NCBI RefSeq assembly: GCF_023053635.1 | Contig: NC_086173.1 | Location: 128,514,697 to 128,578,696, forward strand | Length of the DNA: 64,000 bases | Direction of reading: 5' to 3' | Origin: Elgaria multicarinata webbii | Lineage: Eukaryota > Chordata > Lepidosauria > Squamata > Anguidae | Shown here: positions 23,891 to 35,141 of the stretch, in pieces | Layout: every line of letters starts with the position of its first letter | How positions within the stretch are numbered: the stretch's first letter is position 1 | The notes under the pieces: model-generated | The model's input: only the letters and a program-made list of their open reading frames with translations | Database searches by the model: none | Told to the model about the DNA's origin: nothing | Made by a program: the position numbers and the translations under genes

Positions 23891-24092
23891 TCTCCTCAGC
23901 TGGCCTGTTAATCCCCAACAGCATACCTCCCTCTATAGGGGTACATCCATCCCACTCCAGGGTATTCAATGAATTTCCCAGGCACATGTTAAAAATTCAG
24001 TTTAAAATAGATAATTATGACTACCACAAAAGCACAACCTTAAAGTCCCATCAGCCAAGTATTTCAGGTGTGCATTCTCAGGAAGAAACCAA

Positions 24093-24589
24093 GGGCATGT
24101 CTACACCTCCTGGTGATCCGGGAGGGAGGGTGGAGGACCTTGTGATATGCTGATCGCGAGATCCTCCCTCTGCATTCACACATGGCACATGATGAGGAAG
24201 GAGGATGTCACACCCACCTTTAAAAAAAGAAAGAAAAAAAGACAGGACCTGGAGTACACCTGTGCTCCAATGCAAAAGTAAGTCTTTTTTTAAAAAAGAA
24301 AAAAGTCTTGACCCCACCCCCTCCCACCCCCGATAGCCCTGGACTCTCCCGAGCCCGCCTCCTTCCCTCTGATGCCCCCTGATGCTCATGAGGAAGAAGC
24401 CGGGATAGCTGGCCACACCACCCACAGTCCTTGGGATCATTCCGAGACTGCAGGAAAAGGCGAGTAAAAAGGGTATGGCAATATCCCGGGGAAATAGATG
24501 AATCATCGCTCCCTGCTCCTGGGATCCCCTGTGCGTCATGTGGACGCACAGGGACGATCTCTGGGATATCGCCTGGTATAGACATGCCC
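24093..24589. mobile_element. MITE, gggcatgtctacacc family, copy 1
   Basis: Terminal inverted repeats are GGGCATGTCTACACC (24093-24107) and GGTATAGACATGCCC (24575-24589). The interior contains GGATCCCCTGTGCGTCATG and a second inverse. A related copy is at 28368. No transposase is encoded; overlapping minus-strand frames of 132 and 153 codons are incidental. Confidence 0.8.
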
Positions 24590-24815
24590 CAAGTTTTCAT
24601 CTTGGCTTCTACCCCCAAACGCAGCTCTCACCAGAGCTTGGGCTGATATGCAACATCCCACCCCCACCCTCAGGTACTTGCTGCCCTCATCCAGGAGAAG
24701 CCACAACTAACAGCCCATATAAACATATCCACTCTACAGGGGAATGCACCCTTGGTGATGTTGACAGAGTGATAGCTCCTTGGAAGCAGCAGACCAGATG
24801 TACTCAATTTCAGCT

Positions 24816-24817
<2 letters not shown>

Positions 24818-24855
<38 letters not shown>
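24818..24855. repeat. (AT)n microsatellite
   Basis: An uninterrupted run of about 19 dinucleotides. Confidence 0.95.
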
Positions 24856-24858
<3 letters not shown>

Positions 24859-24869
24859 ACAAGGCACAC

Positions 24870-25215
24870 AACTACTAGTCTATAATAAATTTCAAAACTG
24901 GGGTAAGAATACTTTTTTATCACATATATCAATTTTTAAATTCTATGCATGGAATACCATCGCTGAAACATGAAATAACATTGATACAGTTTATATTAAC
25001 AAGCCGACACGGCTGAATAAAGAGTGTCTAAACGACAGTTAAACAGTCAATGATTAGGAGCTAAGTGGAGATATTTTATACAAAGAATAAACATTTTTAC
25101 AGTGTTATTTATAAAGAGAATAAACAAAGAAATACAGGCATCTGGTATATTTTCAACCTGTTTCGCAAGTAGCTTCTTCAGATAATATTGATTATTAGCA
25201 CCATCATGAAAGCTA
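24870..25215 (-). mobile_element. Possible Penelope-like fragment
   Basis: At 25161-25181 the minus strand reads CTGAAGAAGCTACTTGCGAAA, that is CTGAAGA, a small GC stem and GAAA. An AT-rich sequence with repeated AATAAACA/ATAAAGAG follows. The motif order resembles the core at 15161. Borders were not found. Confidence 0.4.
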
Positions 25216-25219
25216 ATGC

Positions 25220-27040
25220 CATGGATAAATGGAGGGATTCATTCCTCAACTCCATATAGAAATTCACTTGAAATCCCAGTCAGAATTGTAAAGCCTCAGA
25301 TGTGGTGAGCACTTCATTACAGCTCCTTCAGTGTGCAACTGTGTCTTGTGTTCTGTCTCCTGTGAGCTTCCCTAGCTAGCTCCTCCCCAAACAATTCTTG
25401 TCCAGGCCCAATCTTTATATTACCTGGATGGGAGGGAGATGAAATAGCCTGAAATCAAGAGCCCCAGGGTGAAATAAGGAGGCCAAATACACTCTCCTGC
25501 TAGCTCCTCCCCCAGTGAGCTTCTCTGTGATGGCCTCAATGGCAGTTTTAATTTTGGAAGTTTTTTGTTTTTTAAATCAGCTTCTGAAGGCACAGTCCTG
25601 GTGGGAGGGATTTCCCAGAGATTCTACTGGGATCTGGGAGCTTTTGGGGTCAGATCCAGCTCAGCCATGAATTCACTAGATGACCTTGGGGATATAATCT
25701 CTCCATCCCCATATCCTAGGGGACTGTTGTGATGATGAATGTGATAAACATTGAAAAGCTACAGGAATGATAAGAGTGGGTTTTTCTAATGGTCTGAAAT
25801 CAACAGCTCTTCATGTCTCAAACATTTTTTTCTAGAACATGAAGGGTGAGAAATATGGGGGAAGGGATAACATTCAAATCTGATTCCATCTCTTCAAGCA
25901 TAATAGGCAAAGGCTAAACATTCATTTGCTCCTGAAGACTAAAATATATAGTTTAGCTTTGAGCATGGTGATAAAAAGGGCGCAAAGTCATACAATATTT
26001 AGGACATCTTTTTTGCATTTCCTTCTGAGCTTCTCTTCCTCTTGCAATCTCCATGGTGAAATGTTTGAATACAAAACAAGAGCAATTGCTGGCTTGGAAG
26101 GCTGGTCTGTATCAGCTCATTTTTGTCAATAAAGAAAGAAGTCAATCACTCTTGGAGTGCAGCCTCTTCCTACATACCTGCGTGGAGCTGGCCAGCACAA
26201 TTACAGAGCAGTTCAATAGCCTCACTAATCAATAGGCTGTAAAATGCTGATTTCAGTGGATAAATTGTGAAGGATGAAAACGTGCCTTCAGATAATCCAC
26301 TGATCATTGGTGTCATATTTACCTAGGGAAAGGAAATGGCTGTGAAGTCCCTGTCTGTTTGAAATGCCAGGAGAAGCAGTTGATGCATCCTGAGTATGGC
26401 CTAGCAGGCACCTTGACAATGAAAATGCAGTGTGCTATAAATACTGATTTTCACTGGAGTCGGGGATGTATCAGCCCTTGACTTTGTCATGCTGGGGGAA
26501 ATCTTTTGAAAAGAGAGAGATTCTGGAGCATCTTTCTGGAAAGCACATTTCCTAAAGGGCAAGTCCTTGATTTGGAATCCACTATTCCAGAACCACGGGG
26601 GAAAGGTTATGATTGCTTAGTAGTAGTGCAGATTTAGAGACACTCCCCTCCCCAGCCAACCAAATCACAGATAATCAAACATTTCATATATTAAGGTTTT
26701 AATATCGGATGCTACCTTATGAAACAGATGCAAAGGCTTAGCACAAACGTGATGCAGGTGGAACAGCAAGAACAATGATATGTGAAATGACAGCAGGAAA
26801 GTTCACTATGCCATGAACAAGAATTCCTTCTCCTGTCATCTGGTGCCAGGCCTTGTTTGTATTAGAACCAGTCCCTTGCTATTCCCATTTGCTAAACTTG
26901 TCTTACTTATTACACCTTGTCGAAGCATACACTTACATAGTTTGCCCTAGAAGAACCAATGTGTTCATACATGGATATTATATCTTTGCAGGCCTGAATG
27001 TTAGACAGAACCTATTCCATAGCCATGGGTTGGGAGGCTG
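25220..27040. other. Intergenic, mostly single-copy
   Basis: No known repeat was recognised from 25880 to 26560, and complexity is high. Candidate conserved non-coding DNA rather than an exon, since no frame with splice borders stands out. Confidence 0.4.

Positions 27041-27042
<2 letters not shown>

Positions 27043-27104
<62 letters not shown>
27043..27104. repeat. (TA)n(CA)n compound microsatellite
   Basis: About 20 TA units run directly into about 11 CA units. Confidence 0.95.
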
Positions 27105-27109
27105 ATGCC

Positions 27110-28360
27110 CTTGCAACAATGCAACACCATTACATAGTGTTTTCCCAGGGGCAATTTCGGCCCCATTTCCAATGTGTGCAGATGCCACACTATTGACAAA
27201 CGCTCATCATAGCACTTTTAAAGAGTTGGAAAAGGGGAGGGGGATTAGGAAGCCCACAGACCACCTTATACTGCTTTTGCTTCTGTTACTACCCCTGTGA
27301 ACATCTTCCCTTTCTGAGCATTGGCTGGGTTGCCCACCATGTAAGGTAGGAGACTCATTCAGTTCGCATTGATTTCAAGGTGAAATTACCAAATCTGCAC
27401 CTTCCAAACTTGAACAAAAATCGGAATGCAGTTAGATGGCAGAAGCTGTACTTTTCCAAAGATTGTGATCCATTTTGCCCCTCTCCCAAAAGCATGCATT
27501 TGAAACAGTGCAAAAAAAAAAAGTGTATATGGGGGGGGGGGGGAATCAAACAAAAATACTTCATTCAATAGGAAAATTTGAAAGAATATGTACATTTGAA
27601 AAAATGTCCACAAAATAATGTCCATTCTGGAAGGATTAGATGCATGCCAATTTCACTCTGTAGATGACTCACCAGAAGCAAGGGGAAGCCACCCTGTCAA
27701 AGGCTGGTCTCCAGGGAGAATGTGACATGCAATTAAGTGACATTTAACCCTTGGGAAGTGACACTGACATGCGTTTTAAGATACAGTAAAAAAGTTACAC
27801 CAAAAATGGCCCCAAGCATCTTCTGAAGACATACCAGACTTTCTTTTTCTTTTTTAAAAATGGGGATAGAATTTAAGGACGAGAATCAACAGGGATGTTT
27901 TAGCATGCTTGGGAAATGCCAAGTTTTTCTGAAGAAGAAGAAGAAGAAAAATACTTTAAGGAAAATCCCTAAGGTGCCCCCACCAAAAAAAATAAATTAA
28001 AAAATCCAACAGAGGTTAATGAGGACTGAGCATGCTTAGTAGTCATAATGATTGTTGGGTGGGGGGATCTGGGGAAAAGGGAATTGAATGGAGTGTCCTG
28101 AAAGAAGGCATAAACTGAACATTGAACTGAACCAAACTGCATTCCACACTGGAACACTTTGTTGCAGATCCCATTTTGTGTATACTTAATTTTATTTATT
28201 TATTTTTAGTTTCCACCTTAAAATACCATCATCTCCTCCAACTCTATGAGGGTGGGGTGAACTACAGATTAAAAAGAAATATATAAAATTTCAATTTAAT
28301 CAATAGAATGCTTCTGAAGGCATTTATGTGCAGCCAAGGCAATCACAGACACATCTATGG
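27110..28360. other. Intergenic, no gene seen
   Basis: Contains poly-A then poly-G (27511-27542) and an AAG run at 27933. No element was recognised. Confidence 0.4.
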
Positions 28361-28367
28361 CTTTCTT

Positions 28368-28598
28368 TGGCCCTTTCTACACCTAAGAATTATCCAAGGA
28401 AAATGGAGGTATCATTCCTGCCTGCTCCTGGGATCCCCTGTGTGTCTGTACGCTGCCCTGAGATATCTGTATGCCGCTCTGAGATCTTAATGATATACGG
28501 TGCGATACAAATGTTTTAAATAAATAAATAAATAAATTTGCATGCACAGGGATGATCCCGGGATGATCCCGGAGGAAAAGGCAGGTGTAGACATGGCC
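28368..28598. mobile_element. MITE, gggcatgtctacacc family, copy 2 with LINE tail inserted
   Basis: The ends are TTGGCCCTTTCTACACCT and AGGTGTAGACATGGCC. Inner pieces CTGCTCCTGGGATCCCCTGT and CACAGGGATGATCCCGGGAT match copy 1 at 24093. Between them 28453-28540 is a LINE-type tail (TGATATACGGTGCGATACAA then (AAAT)n), a younger nested insertion. Confidence 0.78.
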
Positions 28599-28609
28599 TT
28601 TGTAGTCAA

Positions 28610-29440
28610 CTGTCCACAGGACTGCAAATAAGTAGGTAAATCATTGTTTTTAAAGTAGCTTTTTCCAACAGCTGCAGGGGCGGCAAGAGTAAATCTGACA
28701 TTTATTTATTTATTATGTCCGCTGCCTATTTTGAGTAGTAATCCTTTTGATAGTCCAAAAGTGGGTGGCTGTATGCACCAGGTGTGCTATGTGCTAGAAA
28801 GGAAATTTCATCATTTGTGTGAATTTTCCGAATAAGGAGTTCGTTTCAACCTCTACAGATTTCTTTGAACAATTGCACTATTCTGTGATTTTTGTGTGTG
28901 TCATAAAGAGGCCAATCAAAGTAGTTGATCAAGACTGGAGCCTCAGTTTAATTACTAAAAGCAACATTTAAAAAAGAAGGGGGGGAAACAGACCGGCAGA
29001 ACTGTGGGAGTGAAGTTCTATTCCATTTTAATTATTTAAGCCACAGGACGCCAGATATGGGAAAGAAGAGAACTAGTCTGCTGCACAACGGGCCTTTTTC
29101 TGGTTTGAGAAGCCAACAACTCCAGCAACACGCTATGCCTCAAAAGGCAATGAGAGCTGGTAGCTTGAGGCCTGGCAGCTTGGTGAGAAAGCCTGAAGCA
29201 ACCCAGACCCTTAGGAAAGCTGAGTGTGGAGCACATGATCACAAATGACACGAAAAACTGCCAGAGGAAACCCTGCGGCAGATAGGCAGCTTTGCCATCG
29301 AGAGAAGGGACATATGTTGGGGAAGCCAGCCAAGTTGCGTGGTAGATTCTTTCAGCATAATTTTCGTAGATCAAGCTCATACATAGTGTTGACAGCAGAG
29401 AACATTTCTGCACAAATAAGCAGTGCAGATGGAGCCTGTA
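28610..29440. other. Intergenic, no gene seen
   Basis: No known repeat was recognised. A 159-codon minus-strand frame at 29036-29515 ends in the CA/GA repeat and has no domain. Confidence 0.4.
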
Positions 29441-29444
29441 AAAT

Positions 29445-29508
29445 TGTGTGTGTGTGTGTGTGTGTGTGTGTGACAGAGAGAGAGAGAGAGAGCATGTGTG
29501 TGTGTGTG
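29445..29508. repeat. (GT)n(GA)n(GT)n microsatellite
   Basis: A compound dinucleotide tract of 64 bases. Confidence 0.93.
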
Positions 29509-29603
29509 AATCCATAAGTAGATCTCAACAACTTCTAGGAAAAGGGTCTACACAGATTTATACTTGCCTACCTACACCTTGCTTCTGGTATCAAGACCTT
29601 GAT

Positions 29604-29905
29604 GTAGGGTGACCATATGACACAGAGGACAGGACTCCTATATTGTTAACAGTTGTATAGAAAAGGAAATTTCAGCAGGTGTCATTTGTAGGCATGCAGC
29701 ATCTGGTGAAATTCCCTCTTCATCACAACAGTTAAAGCTGCAGGAGCCCTGCCCTCTTGACCAGATGCAAAAGAGGGCAGGACTACTGCAGCTTTAACTG
29801 TTGTGATGAAGAGGGAATTTTACCTGGTTTTGCATGCATACAAATGCCACCTGCTGAAATTCCCTTTTCTTTGAAACTGTGAAAGATTTCATATGGTCAC
29901 CCTAC
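29604..29905. mobile_element. Palindromic MITE, gtagggtgaccatatg ends
   Basis: The 16-bp ends GTAGGGTGACCATATG and CATATGGTCACCCTAC are perfect inverses. Most of the interior pairs too (CCCTCTTCATCACAACAGTT with AACTGTTGTGATGAAGAGGG), so the 302-bp element can fold into one hairpin. It is non-coding. Confidence 0.88.
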
Positions 29906-29909
29906 TTTT

Positions 29910-31070
29910 ATGGGCCAAACTAGAAGTAATGGACAGGTAGCCACAGCTGTTATTTTCTGTGTCTGCCTGATTTGTGTATAAAGTGGGGACGATCTCATTT
30001 TTACAATTAAAGTTACACAATGGCGAAGGGGCTGACTCCCTCCACTATTTTTCCTAGTTATGCTCCATAGCTGCAAACATTCTTCTCCACAATCTGACTC
30101 CGGCCAAAACAGCCATTGCTTTAACTGTGTGTCTAGCAGGTATGTACTTCATTATTTTTAGTATTGGTACAGAGGTTAACACCCTGAACTGGATCAAGAC
30201 CCTAATACAGGAGTGGGCAATACATGGCCCCCACCACTGACATTCAACACCACAGGGGGAGCAAAACAAATAAGCAACATTTGTCCTTAGGAAGCCTCTG
30301 TAGCAGTTTGCCACCCAAATTCAGTGGCAGACCACTGGCTTTTTAATTTTTTTATCATCAGCAGCAACACAACAAATATTGCTGCTGTGGTGGCAAGAAT
30401 GTTGAATACCCCAGCTCTCAGGTATGGGAGCTGGGGTACTCAAAGTTGCTTATCCTTTCCTCTCATGAGGAGTAGGGGGACTTTGAAGATATGTATTGGG
30501 CCCCTGGAAGTAACTCTAGAATAATAAAAAAAATGAAAACCACACATAGCTGTTAGACACACATTTGAAGCAATGTCTGTTTTGGTTGCTTGATACAGGA
30601 AGTGAGCTGGGTTGAGGAGGGAATGAGGGAATACTGTGATCTAAGGAAAGGGAGTCAAAAGGTTCATTTTATTTCCTCACTCAAATTTGTTGTAAAAGTG
30701 AGATTCGACACCCATAGCCTGCTTTATAACAGGCTATTAACAGGGCAGTCATATGAACAACAAATATGGCTGTCACTGTCATGTCCAGTTTGGCTTGAAT
30801 AAACAACTATGGCTGCTCATTACTCCTAGTTTCTCCCTGTGTGGATGCTGTTTCAAAAAACTTACTGTGGTTGTGAGTGGACCCCCCTCCCCCAATCAAC
30901 CCTTTCTATAATAAGCATGGTAAGCATTTTAAAACAGCATTCACACAGTACCAGATTTGAAATAAGTGAGAAGACGTAACTTGGTTATAAAATAATAATC
31001 AAACAGAGGGTTTTTTAGAATAAATAAATAAAAGGAAACCCCAGGGTGTTTTCTATATTACTACAGCTGG
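29910..31070. other. Intergenic, no gene seen
   Basis: A MITE half with GGAGTGGGCAATACATGGCC lies at 30211. Otherwise no recognised feature. Confidence 0.4.
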
Positions 31071-31073
31071 GAT

Positions 31074-31255
31074 AGGTCAGGCCACCTCAATGGCGGTACA
31101 TGTTCTGTACATGCTGAAGGTCCCAGATTTTAGAAGCACCAGGCACTAGGTAAGACCTCAGCGTGAGACCCTGGAAAGAGCTGTCCATCAGCATTGAACA
31201 TACTAGACTAGAAGGAATAGTCTGAATCAATACAAGGCCGCTTCATATGTTCATA
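31074..31255 (+). mobile_element. tRNA-derived SINE, decayed
   Basis: CATGCTGAAGGTCCCAG, ACCCTGGAAAGAGCTGTCC and CAAGGCCGCTTCATATGTTC follow the SINE order seen at 17886, with heavy divergence in the A-box region. Confidence 0.65.
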
Positions 31256-31893
31256 GAGATGTTTGATGTCATAGACCTATGGTCAGAGCTGCTGAATTCC
31301 GGCTTCAATGTATGTTTCTCAGTAATGGTGCAGATTTGCAATGGAACATGATTGTAGACAAGCAGGAAAGGTTAAGCAAACTTTAAGGAGGCAAGTGGAA
31401 AAGATCTGGAGAGCCCTTTCTTATAGGATTGGGAAGGATCAGGTTAAGTCTGTGGATAAGGAGAAATCTGTCACACTTTACATGGCCAGGAGTGCCTAGT
31501 TTTTTTGCATACTAAAATACATATAATTGCAAATAATGCTGGATCAAATAAAAAACAAACATTGTAAAAACTTGGCTTCAGGATTTATATTTAAAAGGTG
31601 ATGATAGGGATTTGCTGAGTCAGACTCGGTAGAGTCTGGTGGCTTTGATTTCGGTTGGGCTGTGCATCCATTCTTGGTTTCAATCAGAACCAGCCGAAAC
31701 TCTCCAAGGTGCTGATATTTATCACTTACTCCTTGTAGTTCTTTTTTTAAACAGCATTATTTTGATTAGAAAGTAAATCATTTTCCAGAATTGGTATCAT
31801 CAATGTGATAAGTAGGATTTTTCCCCTAGTGATGGCAATTAATCAAGACAAATTCTTGATGCTAAGTTATCATGTTTAAATTAAGAATAAGAG

Positions 31894-31897
<4 letters not shown>

Positions 31898-31947
<50 letters not shown>
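31898..31947. repeat. (CA)n microsatellite
   Basis: About 25 uninterrupted units. Confidence 0.96.
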
Positions 31948-31950
<3 letters not shown>

Positions 31951-32019
31951 AAAATAGCTAATATGGAAAGAAGCAGGTGAAGTTTCTAAATAAAGCATTA
32001 CAATTGTAATGGAAAAATG

Positions 32020-33110
32020 TTAAGAACATAAGAAGTGCCCTGATGCTGGGTCAGACCAAGGGTCCACCTAGGGTCCACCTGTTCACACAGTGGCCAACCA
32101 GCTGTCGACCAGGGACCAACAAAGCAGGACATGGTGCAACAACACCCTCCCACCCATGTTCCCCAGTAACTGGTGCACACAGGCTTACTGCCTTGAATAC
32201 TGGAGATAGCACACAGTCATCATGGCTAGTAGCCATTAATAGCTTTCACCTCCAGGAATTTATCCAACCCCCTTTTAAAGCCATCCAAATTGGTGGCCAT
32301 CACTACATCCTGTGGTAGTGAGTTCCATAATTTATGCGCTGTGTGATGAAGCACTTTCGTTTATTTGTCCTGGTTCTCCCACCAATCAGCTTCATGGGAT
32401 GACCCCAGGTTCTAGTATTTTGAGGGAGGGAGAAAAATATCTCCCTATCTACATTCTCCATACCATGCATAATTTTGTACACTCCTATCATGTCTCCCTT
32501 TAGCCTCCTTTTTTCCAAGCTAAACAATCCCAGTTGATATAACCTTCCCTCAGGGGAGATGCTCCAGCCCCTTAATCATTTTAGTTGCTCTTTTCTGCAC
32601 TTTTTGCAGCTCTATAATATCCTTTTTTAGGTGTGGTGACCAGAACTGTACACAGTATTCTAAGTGTGGTCGCACTATAGATTTGTATAAGGGCAGTATG
32701 ATACTGGCCATTTTATTCTCAATTCCATTTTTTTATAATGTCTAACATGGAGTCTGCCTTTTTTACAGAGGCCACACACTGGGTGGACATTTTCATTGAG
32801 CTGTCCACGACAATCCCAAGATCTCTTTCTTGTTTAGTCACCACCAGCTCAGATCCCATTAGGTTATACTTGAAGTTGTTTGTTGTTGTTTTTGCCCCAA
32901 CAGCCAATGTGTATCACTTTACACTTGCTTACATTGAACCACATCTGCCTTTTAGATGCCCACCCTCCCAGCTTGGAGAGATCCCTTTGGAGCGCTTCAC
33001 AATCCCTTTGTGTTTTAACAACCTTAAATAATTTGGTGTCATTGACAAACTTGGCCACTTCACTGCTTATTCCTAATTCCAGTAAATCATGTAACTTGCA
33101 ACTTCGTGTA
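32020..33110 (-). mobile_element. CR1 LINE 3' end: RT C-terminus and 3' UTR
   Basis: On the minus strand: AKFVNDTKLFKVVKTQRDCE, LQRDLSKLGGWASKRQMWFN and VSKCKVIHIG (RT after the DD motif), ELVVTKQERDLGIVVDSSMK, then LFSLEKRRLKGDMIGVYKIM and LIGGRTRTNKRKCFITQRIN (C-terminus). These are standard CR1 ORF2 blocks. The 3' UTR ends with GGCACTTCTTATGTTCTTAA. The copy is 5' truncated, with frame shifts. Confidence 0.93.
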
Positions 33111-33114
33111 TCTT

Positions 33115-33870
33115 TACAAAGCAGTGGGGAAGGGCTGCATGAAGTTATTCTAAGTATGCACAGATCTTTGCACTTTCAGGTGCCCTTTCAAGGCATTGTC
33201 TCTGGACTACCCTGGTACACAACTTTGTGGATCTTTGCTAGAAGTGGCTGCTGATGCAATTTAGATTTGGTTAAGGTCTTCATTCCTTTTACTTACTCAT
33301 GTGGTAGCACAGAAATAAGGCTATTATAGTGATGACAGTTTGTGGGAAATGTTCATTATTGCACTTACTTGTTAAATTTTTAAATGGCCTAACTTTACAT
33401 TTAATGGATTTGGTTTTTCCTCCAACCACAGTAATAAAGACATAAAGGCCTGATTCACATGATCATAGATAGCTTGTTAACTGCCTTGAGCATGTCAGTT
33501 GCGTGCTGGCCGGTCTGAACCTAGTGAGAGTGACCTGTTGTAGGATTTGGGGGTGGTGGCTAACAAGGCTCCCTCTTCGGGTTTGGATGATATGAAGAAC
33601 TGCAGCAGCAGGGCCTTGGAATGGCACTGCGGTTCCTGTGGGCACTACTACCACCCACCATGGCTAATAAGACATGGAGGTCTGCCATGAATTTGTGAAG
33701 GTCTAGCTGTTTCTAGAATAATATGAGTACTACACTGTGAGGACAGACACATCTTGCAGATTCTTCCTGGACTCTACCACTTCAGAGAACCCAACTTTAC
33801 ACTAGGGAAGTGGTAGATGGAGTAATTGCATGTTTGTGCAGTGGACCAGATAAAAAGTCCCTGCACGTTA
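33115..33870. other. Intergenic, no gene seen
   Basis: No recognised feature. Confidence 0.4.
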
Positions 33871-33871
33871 T

Positions 33872-34350
33872 ATCATCGTCGTCGTCATCATCATCATCAT
33901 TATCATCATCATCATCATTTCTATAATGCTGAAGCTCTCTGGGTGGTTTAAAAAGATTAAAATGTTGAACATTTAAAAAAAACAAATATACAAAATTTTA
34001 AACCTGTAAAAACATAAAACACATAATATACAAAATTTAAAAACCGGAAAATATAAAGACAATATCTGTTTAAATGGATATTAATATGGGACCAGTTAGA
34101 AAGCTCAACATATGCTGCTAAATACCTGGGAGAAGTGGAAAGTCTTCATCTGGCGCAGAAAAGATAACAATGTTGGCACCAGGTGTGCCTCATTGGGGAA
34201 ATTGTTCCATAATTGGGGGCCACCATTGGAAAGACCCTCTCCCTTGTTGACATCCTCTGAGCTTCCCTAGATGTTAGTAGGAAAGGTTCAACATAGCCTT
34301 TTTCCCTTGACATAGCATGGATAGGGAAGGTGTGCCTCCCTCCTGCCACT
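33872..34350 (-). mobile_element. L2-like LINE 3' end with (ATC)n tail tract
   Basis: On the minus strand the coding remnant RERVFPMVAPNYGTISP and FCARRLSTSPRYLAA resembles the LINE C-terminal PRLWN...LK region. It is followed by an AT-rich UTR and a CTCTGGGTGG/GAAGCTCTCTGG tail. The microsatellite at 33872-33918 marks the 3' end. Confidence 0.75.
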
Positions 34351-34359
34351 GCTCATAGG

Positions 34360-35140
34360 GAAGCATTCAAAAGGTAGCCCCTCCCCCACTCTTGCTCTTT
34401 GAAGTGCCACACTCTATGAATCCTGGTCTTTATAAACAGCCTTTCTGAACTTGATCTCATGTCATATCTACCCTTATCCTGCAGGAGTAAAAAGGGACAG
34501 ATAATAACTTCAGACTTCAAAACGCTATCAATATATATCAAACAACTGGGTGTACAGATTTTCAGCCTAGCACACTCCCATATGAATTTGTCTGTGACAC
34601 ATTCAGATTAGAGAAACCTGAAATTGCTATTAGTGAGGGAAACTATGGTGTGAATTGTAACCTGCCTGCTGTGTCTATAAATTGCTACGCATAGCACCAG
34701 CACAGACTATTCAAATTTGATGGAACTCATTTAGCATATCTCCATTTTTCAAATGTCAACTGCTATAAAATATTAACTAATGCTAAACACCATTCAGAAG
34801 GCTTTGAGAGCTGGGTGTGCATTCAGATGCAGTGATTTGATTGTATCAAATTGAGATGCACAGAACTGCTTTTATTAAAGCATACCAATACGTATAGATT
34901 TGTGCTGCTGTCAACATCAGAATATTCATACTTATTATAAGAAACAATTAAAGCTGGTTTAAATGCTTTTTTCTTTTCCACTAGCTATAGAATCATAAAG
35001 GGGAAAGACTTCACATGCACTCTCTTGTTACAAGTGTTCCAACTAGTTTTCCATAAAATCAAGCTCAAAAATAAAAACAAAAACAAAAACCAACAAAAAC
35101 CAGACAGTATCATTGACAGTTCATAATCCTAACTCATTTT
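34360..35140. other. Intergenic, no gene seen
   Basis: AT-rich sequence, apparently single-copy, with an (AAAAAC)n-like run at 35070. Confidence 0.4.
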
Positions 35141-35141
35141 A

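Noticed and set aside
24078-24618. 153- and 132-codon minus-strand frames
   Set aside because: Entirely within a MITE with clear terminal inverted repeats.
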